NCBI GenBank assembly: GCA_018873225.1
Contig: JAEILZ010000002.1
Location: 3,286,001 to 3,350,000 of the forward strand
Direction: 5' to 3'
Source of the DNA: [Phialemoniopsis] sp. UDSM-2020
Taxonomy: Eukaryota; Ascomycota; Sordariomycetes; Thyridiales; Thyridiaceae
DNA length: 64,000 nucleotides
This document shows, piece by piece, positions 20,242-30,788 of the stretch. The stretch's first letter is position 1, and every line of letters begins with the position of its first letter. The notes below the pieces were generated by a model, which saw nothing but the letters and a program-made list of their open reading frames with translations, made no database searches and was not told the DNA's origin. Position numbers and translations under genes: made by a program.

Positions 20242-21796
20242 CTATTTACTGTACTGGACCTGATACGTTCTTGTAAACGCGATTGACTTGTTGTCGAGGA
20301 TGGCCTCTTCGCTCGCGTCATCCCGACTCGTGGTGGCGCTAGTTGTGACGACGTTGACATTTCGGCCCTTGCTATCGTGACCTGACATGTTGCCCAGCTC
20401 GACTCCGTCAAACTGCGAGTATCCGGACCGTTGAGTGCGCCTGTTTTGCGACCGTTCGAGGGCATATGCGCTGCCCTTGGACGGACCTGACTGGTTCGAC
20501 GACCCCATCCATCTCGGCATGAATTTCTTGAGGAACTTCCGGAAGGTAGGCATGGAACCGCAAATGATGAAAAGGTTGATCTCAACGAAACTGGCAAATG
20601 GTACTATTAGTTTTGTCTGGTAATGACGACCAGCTCGGGAGATACTTACGACCAGACATTGGCCGGCGCCGCGACCCAAGGAATGTCCGAGGAGCCGAGC
20701 AGCGAGGGAAGGTAAACCATACGGATGATCGACGTCGCGACGGTCCTGCGACCTTTCATCAGTACGCTGTGTGGGAGAGGAGGATACTAAAAACTAACAC
20801 TGAGCCTACTCCAAACATGATGGCCGCTCCAACCTTTTGTGCTGTGCGCATCTTCAGGGCAAGGATGGTCGGGATCGGAATGATAAAGAGCACGACGTCC
20901 GAGGCAATGTTGGCGGCCGCGATGCACATGTAAAGCTTGGCCGAATCGACACATTTGCCGGTGCCCAGGACTTCGGGATCCCAGTTCGCGCGGATAGGCC
21001 GGCACCCAAAGAGCAGCAGGCCAGCAATGATGGACGTGTAGCCCGCTACCATGCCCATGGCCACAAAGACGGCAAGTCGAAAGAGCTTCTGAGGAGAGAT
21101 TTGTAGGTAGAACGTCAGGAGGGACGTCTTGGCGAAGCCATTGCACGCGATGAAAATGGGCGCCACGATGTACGAGCTCTGATGGCAATCGGTGTCAGTA
21201 AGATGTTTGGCCGAAGAAGAAAAATAGTCGGCAAGAACAGCACTTACAAGCATGTGCTTCTCGAATACCTCAAGAGGCATCTCCCATGCATGATGGCAGA
21301 GTCCTCCTAACGATATCGACCCTGAGACGACGATGTCAGTAGGTTGAAGAGGTAACAACGGTCACATGCTCTTTCTTACAGATTTGAACTGCTTGCATCA
21401 CCACAGAGCATATCTGTTGTGTTGGAAACACCATGTTAGTGCCTACGGCTTCACGGCTGGGGCCGGATCGGCGCCCGCTCAGGCCAACGAGAGGATTCTT
21501 ACCCAGGCCAAGGTAATCAGCACTGTAAAAGTCGGACCCCTAGTTAGCCGTTGAACCTCGTGAAGATCATTTCCTGTCCAGTTCGACTCACAATCATCAA
21601 GTTTGAGACCGCCCGTCAAAAAATGCTTGGTGTAGAGTCTCTGCACCAGCGTAACCAACGCCAAAGTGCCCAGGACGCCGGTGATGGCGAAGTGGTCGAT
21701 TGCGTTCTGGCGCTGCGGATGATCAAAATCTACCACATAACCTTCTGGTGGTGCGAGAAACGTCCTCACGCCATTCGTAATCGGGTAGCCAGCCAT
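20242..21796 (-). CDS. Second rhodopsin-domain (PTH11-related) integral membrane protein
   Basis: Seven exons, 21796-21592, 21522-21503, 21413-21380, 21321-21248, 21178-20799, 20745-20650 and 20590-20242, encode 385 aa. Exons 2 and 3 are only 20 and 34 nt, but each has a GTRAG-type donor and CAG acceptor, and the phases agree. Family marks are LKLDD at the end of TM1-2, CNGFAKTSLLTFYLQISP in TM3-4, LLFGCRPIRANWDP, GKCVDSAKLYM, and DVVLFIIPIPTILALKM in TM5. The last helix region reads TSIIRMVYLPSLLGSSDIPW. The tail is Ser/Thr-rich. It is a distant paralogue of the receptor at 5.5-6.9 kb. The ligand is unknown. Confidence 0.85.
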
Positions 21797-22972
21797 TTTC
21801 AAGTCAGCGGTCGGAGGGCAATGGTGTGCTAAACTGATGTAGGGTGCCGAAGGCGGGAGGCCGAAATCTGCAAGATCAAACAATGCAATTCGGTCTGGCT
21901 GATGGCGTTTACTTGTACTCTGTGTCAGACGAAGTCTAGACGGGCCGCCCCGGTACTTGGTAGTGTGGCTTGTGAATTCCCCGAGAAGATCTTTCACCTG
22001 CAGTACTCTATTTGAGACCCGACGACAATACCACGTCAGGTGGCATTGGAAGGATGTTACCACCATTACATTCTGGTTCTCAACGGCCAGAACTATCACA
22101 GGGTACGGAGTGAGCCAAATCCCTGGCCCGGGGGACTACCGGTGTGCATGGTATCGCAATCGCGAAGCATGTTATCGCAGGACCACCTGCCAGAGATGGC
22201 ATTCACCGCGCAGACCCATGTTATGAGACAAGATATCAGTCGACATAATAAAGAACTATGTGCATGCTATTGAGCAGGGCGTTCCAAGTTGCAATGCGAC
22301 TCATCAAGCCCGTTTCAGACTCATTTCCGTGGCGTTCTAGAGCTTACTTACATTGTTGCTCGCCGTGTTTGCCGTGTTAGGCCGACTCTTTACGGCTCCG
22401 TGCATGGCCGATGACAAGGGGGCCCCGGCAACTTTAAGCATAGGGTATCCCCCGGACTAAACGAATGAAACCCTAGACAGGGGAGAAATACAGGGTTGCG
22501 CCACTACGACAGGGTCAGGTATCAAGATTTAATAAGGAAATCACCAGCACAAGTTCGAAATCCGGGTTCAGCGAAGCTAGCGAGCCCAGATTCTCCTAGT
22601 GCTCCGTGCTGATGCTTTGGGGATTCAGCCCTGCTCTCCCCAAGCACAGCGCCACTTTATTTCAATAGCGTCAATCCTCCTACAAGTTCGCTACGAGATA
22701 TCCGGTAGGTAATTCGGCGTGTCGGGTGTCGCGACTCGTGGAGTTACACTGAGGCCCGGCTGTCCCTCGAAAGGGGGACCTATCACATGAGGGCGGAAGC
22801 ATGTATGATTCGCAGCTCAAATACCACGTAGGTTCCAGGTTCCTGCATCTCGGATCCCTCTGCTCTTGTCCCTACACCCTGCAGGTCTCTCACACACACT
22901 TTGCTTTTCCCGTGTAACGCTCCTTCAATCAATCCACGGCAGTCACTCCTTTGATCCCGCCCACCCTTCACC
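21797..22972. other. Divergent promoter region of the receptor and the EthD gene; no gene seen
   Basis: The stretch is 1.2 kb. Short open frames at 21957-22273 on the plus strand have no domain. A T-loop-like TTCGAAATCC near 22555 is not part of a foldable tRNA. Confidence 0.5.
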
Positions 22973-23579
22973 ATGGTTCGTGCCGCTTCTGTCTTTGTCG
23001 CCTTGGCGGCAGCCATTGCCCCGGCCCTTGCCGCGTGCAAGTCCAACACCGGTCTCCTCCAGATGGTCACCTACGTCAAACGCCGTGAGGACCTGAGCCA
23101 GCAGGAGTTCTGGGACTACTGGGAGACCCAGCACGCCCCCAAGGTCGCTCCCCTCGCTGCCCACTTCAACATCAGCCGGTACCAGCAGGTAGGTCCCCTC
23201 TCTCCTTGGCATTCTGCCGATCACTCGTCCGTGCACCAGAGCCTCACACCCCCTACAGATTCAAGTCGGTGGCAAGATCCCACCCACCGCTGCTGGCGCC
23301 ACTGCCCCGGAGTCCAACGAGCTCGTTGACTTTGATGGCATCGCCATGTTCTTGTACGAGACTGCGGACGTGCTCACCGCCATGCTCACTCACCCTTACT
23401 ACCTCGACATCGTCGAGCCTGATGAGCACGTCTTCATCGACAAGTCTGCCTTTGGCAACGGCATGGTCGCGACCTACATCGGCGAGAACATCGAGGTCGT
23501 TGACAGGGCCAGGGATGTCTGGGTTGGCGATGCTGCTACGCGCAAGAAGTTCACCGACCTGTTCAACAGCTACCTGTAA
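22973..23579 (+). CDS. EthD-domain protein with N-terminal signal peptide
   Basis: Two exons, 22973-23188 and 23259-23579, with a 70-bp intron, give 178 aa. The N-terminus (MVRAASVFVALAAAIAPALA followed by a small residue and Cys) is a textbook signal peptide cleaved around residue 20-21. The remainder is an EthD/dimeric alpha-beta-barrel protein: LLQMVTYVKRREDLSQQEFWDYW, then an HAPKV stretch, then FDGIAMFLYE and the conserved acidic C-terminal strand. The family name comes from an ether-degradation gene, and some fungal members act in polyketide cyclisation or decarboxylation. Most members are cytosolic; a secreted or ER-lumen form is less usual. No dedicated partner enzyme is adjacent. Confidence 0.88.
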
Positions 23580-24633
23580 ACTATTCATTGGGCGGCGTTC
23601 TCAGACCATAGACATTAATTCAATGGTGCCACGTGCCTACATATACGTTCCATCCTCTACTAAAATGTCTTCAATCCCTATCAGATGATTGTACAATATT
23701 CTCTTTCAATATTGTGCCTCTATGCCATTGCGCGTTGCCAAACGCCACAGCGTATGCGAGGTCTGGACTGTGAGCTCGGACAGTCTGCAAGGCAAAGATG
23801 TCATCATTGCCTTGGATTAATGGATGGATGAAAGTAGTAAATGTACGCTACATGAGTTGATCACGCTCCACATTTTTTATCCAGCCCGGAGTACCATGGT
23901 AAAGAACGGCGAGTGGTCTTCTCAATCTTGAATACACGTGAATTCGACTAACCCCTGATGAGAATCCCCACCAAAAGCTTTGACTGCATGATAGGAAACG
24001 GAAGACTCTCATCACCAAAGTGTGTATGTTGACTAGAACCCCTTGGCAGCTCACTTGTTCAAACCAAGGTAGCTCAGGGCCTCGTCCACTCTTTGCCAAG
24101 GGAAGATCTTCGCAATATTTGCTGGACTCTTGTCTTGACCACACAGAAAGTGCCATGGGTCGCCGCGTCCAGGCTACGTTGAAGCATTGTCGAGTTTGTA
24201 CAACTTTAAGTGTTAAAATTGGTGTCTAAAGGTTGAGAAATCTTCTCGGACAGTTATTTAAAAGACCCGTGATACACAACAGTGGTGCTTTGAGCAGGTT
24301 CAAGATTGAAGAGTTGAGAAAGGGGTGCAACCCAGGTCAATAGATTAGCAAAGCGCACTAGCCATTAAAAATCCCGGAAATCCCAACACCTCTAAGCTCC
24401 TGAAACTCCAATCTTGGCTTGAAAACAAAGAGCAAAGAGAATAATGAAAAGAATATCAACCCTTGATCAGCAAGAAGATCCAATGAACAGGAAATAAGCG
24501 AATAGTCTAGTGACAAGGTAGCATCAAAAAGCCCTATTTGTGCGGCGATACCAGTGATCAGCTCACAGTCAATTGCTTTTGCTCCTGCCTCCTTGATTGT
24601 ATGTACTCCAAGGCATCTTGTACTGTTATCTTG
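23580..24633. other. Convergent intergenic spacer, no gene seen
   Basis: Just over 1 kb between the 3' ends of the EthD gene and the proline-rich gene. Open frames here are short and without domain. Confidence 0.5.
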
Positions 24634-25302
24634 TCAGTGAAACATACCCTCTAGCTGTCTCATAACGGCGAGCACGGGGTCCATACTTTGAGCATCCATC
24701 TTCCGACGGCCCCTTGAGTACTCCTTTCCACCCATTGACGCATTACTCTGATCGCAGCATGGACAAAATTGAGAAGTGACTTGGACAGGCTCAAGGTCTG
24801 GTGTGCTGAGCCTTGAGATGATTGGCGCCGGTGGCGGAGACGGTGCTCCGGATCTGCGCCGTCTCTTCTGCATGTCCTCCGCTATGCTGCTATCCCACGG
24901 TAGTGGCAGAGGACGGAAGTCTCTTATGACTTGATCTTGTGGCTGATATGCCAATGGAATTCTCTCCAGTGGAGTAGTTGGATAGAATTGCCGTGGGGTG
25001 CACTCATATGTAGTTGGATGAGGCGGCAAGACCCTGGGTATCCTGGCACCAGCACCATAAGGGACGGGTATGGGTGCCCAAACTGGGAAAGTGGGTGAAC
25101 GTGAGTCTGCACGTTTTAGATAGGCAACGTAGTCAAGACGTTCCTTGACCTGGCGATCGACGTAGGTATGGCTCTGGTCACGTGGATATGCCGGGGAGTG
25201 CCATGGCTGCGGCTGCCGGGCATCAACCCACAAACCAGGCATGTTGCGAAAAAAAGGATTGAAAAGGACAGACAAGTGACTGGAAGGCTTCTTGTAACTC
25301 AT
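24634..25302 (-). CDS. Proline-rich hypothetical protein
   Basis: An intronless frame of 222 codons. It is rich in Pro, Arg and aromatic residues (for example PVWAPIPVPYGAGARIPRVLPPHP), has a basic RRRRS stretch near residue 155 and a single CPCC motif near residue 187. There is no signal peptide and no recognised domain. A downstream ATG at residue 21 (MPGLWVD) is an alternative start. The composition is less random than its neighbours and the frame is long for this base composition, so I list it, but it could be non-coding. Confidence 0.45.
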   Translation of the reverse strand: MSYKKPSSHLSVLFNPFFRNMPGLWVDARQPQPWHSPAYPRDQSHTYVDRQVKERLDYVAYLKRADSRSPTFPVWAPIPVPYGAGARIPRVLPPHPTTYECTPRQFYPTTPLERIPLAYQPQDQVIRDFRPLPLPWDSSIAEDMQKRRRRSGAPSPPPAPIISRLSTPDLEPVQVTSQFCPCCDQSNASMGGKEYSRGRRKMDAQSMDPVLAVMRQLEGMFH

Positions 25303-26772
25303 TCACAGACTTGATAGGCCGTATATGGCCGGCGACGTGAATGACGCCGGTGTGGTGGCCCCTGGCTGGCAGATCAGGGGTTGAAGGGTCCTAGGGGCAT
25401 CCAGGGGGTTGGCTCGGACCTCTGATGGACTCTAAAGGACTAGGCTGATGGTTTTGGGAGATTCTCTGATGAATTCAAAATTCCTGAGATGAAGGAGGAG
25501 AGTGTAGGAAAAAGGAGGGGAGAGGGTGGACACGAGTTTTATATGTCGTTGAGCAGCGAGGAGTTGCCTTATGCAGCTGGCCAATCATCTTACAGCATTG
25601 CAACCGCCTCCCCAGTCGGCCACCTCTGGCCAACCACAGCCCCTCACGTCCCCATCCTCCCGATGATATCACCTCCTAGACCATCCCATACTTGCATGAG
25701 ACGCGACAAATTCGATTTGGACTCAACAATGAGCAGTTTGAAGCAAGTCGTCACCATGAAGCATCCTGGGGACAAGTCAAGCACGCAGACAGACATGTAT
25801 ATCAGTTACGCGATATTCACATCAAGAGAACTGAGCGAAGACGCTGATATCAGGATTCCCCACGACCAGGCGTGAATACATTTGGAAATATGGGTTGCAA
25901 AAGTTCGAGGGATCTACACGCATCAGATTGGGTCGATTTGAGATGCCTATTGAAGCATGGGCAGGCTGGATTCAGCGTCTTGTCCATGTAGTTTTGCACA
26001 TATACATCATGTGACTCAAGCAGATCCTACCTTGAATAGTCTTCCAAGGTACTCTATTGAGTCTGAGATGCATTATTGCATCAAATAATCATACTTACAT
26101 GTGTTCATGACGACGCATCGACCAGAGCAATGTCACGAAACTGTTTGATAGTACCGCCCGGCAAGGCTCCATCCAGTGGATAGTCTTTCGAGTTACACTT
26201 GTATCAGTGACCGCATTCTTTCTTATTCACCGCTGTCTACTCCTTTCACACCCTTTTCGCCAGATGATGTGTCGTCGTTTGTCAATGTCTGGAACGCACG
26301 TGACTAGTCAGATGTGCCAAGGTTGGGGGAGGTCAGCCACAGTCAACCCTTTTTGGTACTTCCGGGCAGAACAGGACAGCATCCAGGTAAGCCATCTTTG
26401 ATGTGGCTGACGATGTCTGATAGTCTTTGGTAATATGAGCGGCGTATTCAAGGCGTATCCATGGTAGTGAATCTGGTCAAAAACGAGCCAAGAAGTGCCT
26501 TGAGCTTGTCATCAAGCTTGGCGCCAAGACTTCGTGCTCAAGTCAGATCCGTGGTCGGAAAAATGCGGGCTCGCATCACTCCCCACACGGCAGTGCATCA
26601 GGGACAAAGTGGGGATCATTACGAACTTCGCATGTGTTCGGTTCTTCTCTCTTGACTATCCAGGTCCTCAAAAGCCAACCCTACCCAGTTCCAAACACCT
26701 GTCGTCCAAGATAGCTGAAGGGGCAACAAACGTACAACAGCCAATACTCTGCCATTGAGCACCTCAATCACC
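25303..26772. other. Intergenic, 1.5 kb, no gene seen
   Basis: This is the upstream region of both the proline-rich frame and the ZIP gene. AG/GA-rich sequence at 25480-25530 directly precedes the proline-rich frame, on the minus strand a CT-rich promoter-like tract. Confidence 0.45.
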
Positions 26773-28587
26773 ATGATCTGCCTCTCCAAGCCCGACGAGA
26801 ACTACACTCGTCACCTGACCTGGAACCAGACTCCGTCCCCGTTCGCCCCCAGGCACACGACTCGTCAAGACTTCAATGGTCTCTGCAACCTCCGAGCCCA
26901 CGTCGACGCTGATCAGGACGACGGGAGTGGAGGCGGCGGGAGTAGTAATGGGGGTCAATCGGGCGCCGGGTGTGACGATAAATGCCAATCTCTCTGCACC
27001 TACCCGGAGCCACGCCGCCCCGGCAGCGGCACGGAAGGGCCATCCCAGGTCTTGGGTAAGCTCAATCCCCCCGAGTCCGCCACTGCGAAGATGTACATAG
27101 CTCACTTCAACCACAGGACAGCCTCCGTGTCGCGAGAAGGTGGGCAGTGGTGAGAACCACCCCCACCCAACCGCCCAGCTCTCCTCCCCATCGCGCTACT
27201 CGCGCGTCTGGGGTTGGATTGGCTGGGCTCTTTCCGTGCTCGTCGCCTCCTCTCTCCTCTCCTCATGGAGAGCCCCCGCAGCACGGATCTCCGAGCCTGC
27301 AAACACTGTCAATGCCGCCGCCACCCACCTCCGCAAGCGATCTTCCTGTGCCACCGGGGGTGCCGACGAGGCGGAGTACAACACGCCGCTTCACGTCGGT
27401 GCCCTCTTGATCATCCTGTTCGTGTCGTCCATGGCCTGCGCATTCCCCATCCTCGCCAGGAGATACCCGGGCCTCCGGATCCCGGGCCGGTTCTTCTTCG
27501 CCGTCCGACACATCGGCACCGGGGTCCTGATCGCCACCGCATTTGTACACTTGCTTCCGACGGCCTTCATCTCCCTTGGTAATCCTTGCCTAGGTGACTT
27601 CTGGACTTCGGACTACCCGGCCATGCCAGGTGCCATCGCCCTTGCGGCTATCTTTCTCGTCATTGTGATTGAAATGGTGTTTCACCCCTCTCGGCACGTA
27701 CCTCCGGCGCCGATCGTTTCCACCGGCGGTCTCCAGCAGGACGGTGACGCTGCCCCGGCACCTGCAACTTCTGGTCATGAGTGCATGGGAAGTGCCAACA
27801 TGGTGCCCATGCGCGACATGGGCCCTCTCCGGGGCAGAGCCACAAGCATCGGCCAGGGTCTCACTAGATTGGACGCCGAGGGTCGAGAGATTGAAGCCAG
27901 AGAGGACGCCCAGGAGCAGCCCAAGCAAAGCTCCGAAGAGCCAGTAGTCGAGCACGTGGGCTTGGATGGACTGACTCTGGAACAGAAGCAGCGCAAAGAC
28001 CTCATGCAGTGCGTGCTGCTCGAGCTCGGCATCCTCTTCCACAGTGTCTTTATCGGTATGGCACTCAGTGTTTCGACAGGTAACGAGTTTGTCATTCTTC
28101 TAATTGCTATCGTATTTCATCGTGAGTTATCTCTCATCCGCCACGGGAGACACGAATACTTACAAGTCTGTAGAAACCTTCGAGGGTCTCGCTCTCGGAT
28201 CCCGCATCTCTGCTATCAAGTGGCCGCAGGGCAACAAGCAGCCCTGGCTCATGGCTCTCGCATACGGGTGCACGTAAGTATTGTCACCCTCCTCCTTAGA
28301 AACCACCTATCATGCTGACTCAGCTCAGGACTCCAATCGGCCAGGCTATCGGCCTCGCAACTCACACTCTGTACAGCCCGGAGTCGGAGATTGGTCTCAT
28401 CGTAGTCGGCGTCATGAACGCCATCTCTGCCGGGCTTCTCACCTTTGCATCGCTGGTCGAGCTACTCTCGGAGGACTTTCTCAGCGACGAGAGCTGGCGC
28501 TTCCTCCGAGGCAAGAGACGCATCTACGCCTGCTTCCTGGTCTTCCTGGGAGCCTTTTGCATGAGCCTCGTCGGCGCGTGGGCTTAA
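26773..28587 (+). CDS. ZIP-family zinc/iron transporter
   Basis: Four exons, 26773-27055, 27117-28121, 28174-28273 and 28329-28587, with introns of 61, 52 and 55 bp, give 548 aa. The protein imports Zn2+ or Fe2+ into the cytosol. Family marks are PLHVGALLIILFVSSMACAFP (TM1-2), RHIGTGVLIATAFVHLLP in TM3, the TM4 motif ELGILFHSVFIGMAL with its His-Ser pair, and TM5 with (H)QTFEGLALGSRI formed across the intron. The last helices are TPIGQAIGLA and VGVMNAISAGLL. The N-terminus is long (about 150 aa) and unusual: Gly/Ser-rich with a CDDKCQSLC cluster that might bind metal, then a hydrophobic segment that may be a signal anchor. The loop between TM3 and TM4 is long and polar. Exon 1 is less certain than the rest. 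Confidence 0.88.
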
Positions 28588-28835
28588 TTCAAGCCTACGT
28601 ACGGGTCTATGGCAGTTTCCAATCACTGAAGTATCAGTCAGGTGCACTGAGTACCATCGTTCTCAAGACATCAGCCGTACCATATTTCAGATATCAATGT
28701 CCGGGGGAGGCCAAAACGGGCAGCAGGGCACGTGTTTGGCGCCTCCTCGGATCATCAAGTAGAGCCACAATCAAAACCCTGCAGGGCGGACGGAGAATCT
28801 AGACCGCCAAGAAGAGAGACTTTCTAGAAGAGGAG

Positions 28836-28862
28836 GTGGCGGGAGTGGCGGGAGTGGCGGGG
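28836..28862. repeat. 9-bp tandem repeat GTGGCGGGA, three copies
   Basis: Copies run 28836-28844, 28845-28853 and 28854-28862 (the last ends in G). A related GCGGGAGTG follows at 28872. The flanks carry GGTGGC and GCCACC, about 70 bp apart, so the region could fold. Confidence 0.6.
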
Positions 28863-29961
28863 AGCACACAGGCGGGAGTGCCTGTCGGGGACCAAGTCCC
28901 GAGTGGGCGCCACCTTGACCGCCCCTTGTTTTGCTTTTTTCTTACCTTTCTATATGACATTCAACATGTCAAGAAGTCTTGGAACCTCGAGTTTTTTCAG
29001 CTTTGCCATATTTAGTCACAGAGCAGATGCACAACAATTTAAGTTGCAATTAGCTTCCCAGAGGTGTTCCGAGGTGATTGGGCTGTTCTCGTTTACCGGG
29101 TTGAGACGGGGCTTGCAGTAGTGTAAGATGCAACCCGGTGGCCAATCGCCATCCCTGTCCTCGGCGACCGATTACCCCGTCCTGGACGGACCTCACCGGG
29201 CTGCATCTGGTGGCGGTCTTGGCGAGATCGAGGGCGTCCCCCGGTTTTGGATGCCCGGTTCGCTTCTACATCTGCCCGTCGTGATTAAGCCTATTGTGAT
29301 ACATGATGGTTTCGAGGCGTATATTGCCCTAAACGCGAACTAATCCTAGAAATCCTTCGGTCTGAACTAGTCAGTGCACAACCAAGGCCAACAACTGCAG
29401 AACTTATTTCAACCGATCAGTTGTCTCCTTCTCTCATTCGGCCCATTCCCACCACGTTGCATGCCCCGTTGTAACCCTGTTGTTCAGCTGGCAGCGTAAG
29501 ATATTAAGGCAATACAACGTAGTGTAGAGAGAGCTTATTCGTAGCCTGGCGGACAGCACCGCACTCAACTCATAGCCATAACGTGGATTGCAACATGCAG
29601 GCACGGTAAGATAACATCGGGCCCCTGATTGCCAAGGAGCGGAGTGCAGCAGTAGCACATGTGGCGAGCCCATAGTCGTCCCATCTTCTGGTCCCCCGGC
29701 CGGAGAGAGACAATAAGCGAGCCGGCCGTGACGGCTGTTGTTGTTTTCATGAGCTAATGTAATTGATCTGCACTTCGGATCCCATCGTATCACAAAAGCG
29801 GCCCGTACATCGTATCGGGCCCCATTGCTTCTCCCAGCAGGAATGTGTTGCAAATAATCAACTCTATTTACCCTACGAAGGGTGTAAGACGGAGGTCATG
29901 TTCGTCCATATGCCAATACCAAGACTCGGGCAGGGTTGACCCTGAAAAGGGGGTTTTCGTC

Positions 29962-29968
29962 TATATAA
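29962..29968 (+). promoter_or_regulatory. TATA box of the small secreted protein gene
   Basis: TATATAA lies 125 bp upstream of the ATG at 30087. It is followed by a CA/AT-rich leader with CACCATCACC, typical of highly expressed fungal genes. Confidence 0.55.
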
Positions 29969-30086
29969 GAAGACAAGCGAGCCGGCTCAATATTGATCTT
30001 GACTTGATTGTTGATCATCACCATCACCAAACAACGCAGTCCAAACACTCTTGCTAGCGAACACTAGTCCTCTTATTATCATCAAC

Positions 30087-30503
30087 ATGCAGCTCTCCAA
30101 GATCCTCCTATTCGTGCCCCTGGCCCTCGCCGTGGCCGCCCCCGACGCCGGCGCCGACGAGGTCACTGCCGTTGCCCAGGTCGAGGCGCGCAACGGCGCC
30201 CCGGCTATCTTCGGCAAGCGCGCCTGCGACCCCAACGGCTGCAAGTGCAGCACCAAGCACCCGCTCAAGCAGGTATGAGGAACCCTATTTACTCTACGGT
30301 AACTCAAGGGAAAGATGTTGATATTCCCTTCCCGGGGCAAACAGGGCCAGTACTGCGGCAACTGCGTGTGGTCCAACGGCGACGGCTACATCATCACCAA
30401 GAAGCGCGTCACCAGCCACGTCTACGAGTGCTCGCCCAGCGGTGGCTGCTGCGACTACGGCTACTCCAAGGACTGCGGCAGCGGTACTGCTCGCTGCGGT
30501 TAG
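30087..30503 (+). CDS. Small secreted cysteine-rich protein with Kex2-type propeptide
   Basis: Two exons, 30087-30272 and 30345-30503, with a 72-bp intron, give 114 aa. Layout: signal peptide [18 protein letters not shown] (residues 1-18), an acidic propeptide, a dibasic KR at 44-45 suited to Kex2 cleavage, and a mature domain of 69 residues with ten cysteines (47, 52, 54, 66, 69, 91, 97, 98, 106, 113), enough for five disulfides. The mature part is Gly/Tyr-rich with CC at 97-98. I do not recognise the family. Size, secretion, Kex2 site and even cysteine number are typical of fungal antimicrobial-like or effector-type proteins, but nothing in the sequence proves any such activity. Confidence 0.9.
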
Positions 30504-30788
30504 AGGATATCTGAATCGTCCTGTGGGTGGTGAACTACTACTGGTGGGCAACAGGCTGCTGTTCCCCTCGCTTCTTTAAGAGCCCGAAGGGGCCACGAGG
30601 GGGAAAGCAGGGAGAGAGTGGGGAACTGGATATCGATATTTATGCCATCTTATGTCGTATTCATGACGCTCGTTACTAGTCAATTGAGAAGGCCGGATCA
30701 CCCAAACCATCATGTCAGCCCATTGGATATATCGTATTCGTGTACTCGTAGTGATAACCTTCCCACCATCCCATAAAATCCGCTTCCA

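Larger units (their letters stand above)
28588..30086. other. Intergenic, 1.5 kb, 3' flank of ZIP and promoter of the small secreted protein
   Basis: No gene is seen. It contains the GC-rich tandem repeat, an AT-richer stretch at 28930-29060, and the TATA box of the next gene. Confidence 0.45.

Noticed and set aside
22545..22580. T-loop-like sequence TTCGAAATCCGGG suggesting a tRNA
   Set aside because: No acceptor stem, D-arm or anticodon arm can be laid out around it.
26876..27100. Alternative 74-codon frame inside ZIP exon 1
   Set aside because: It is out of phase with the downstream ZIP exons, whereas the chosen frame joins correctly across the 61-bp intron.
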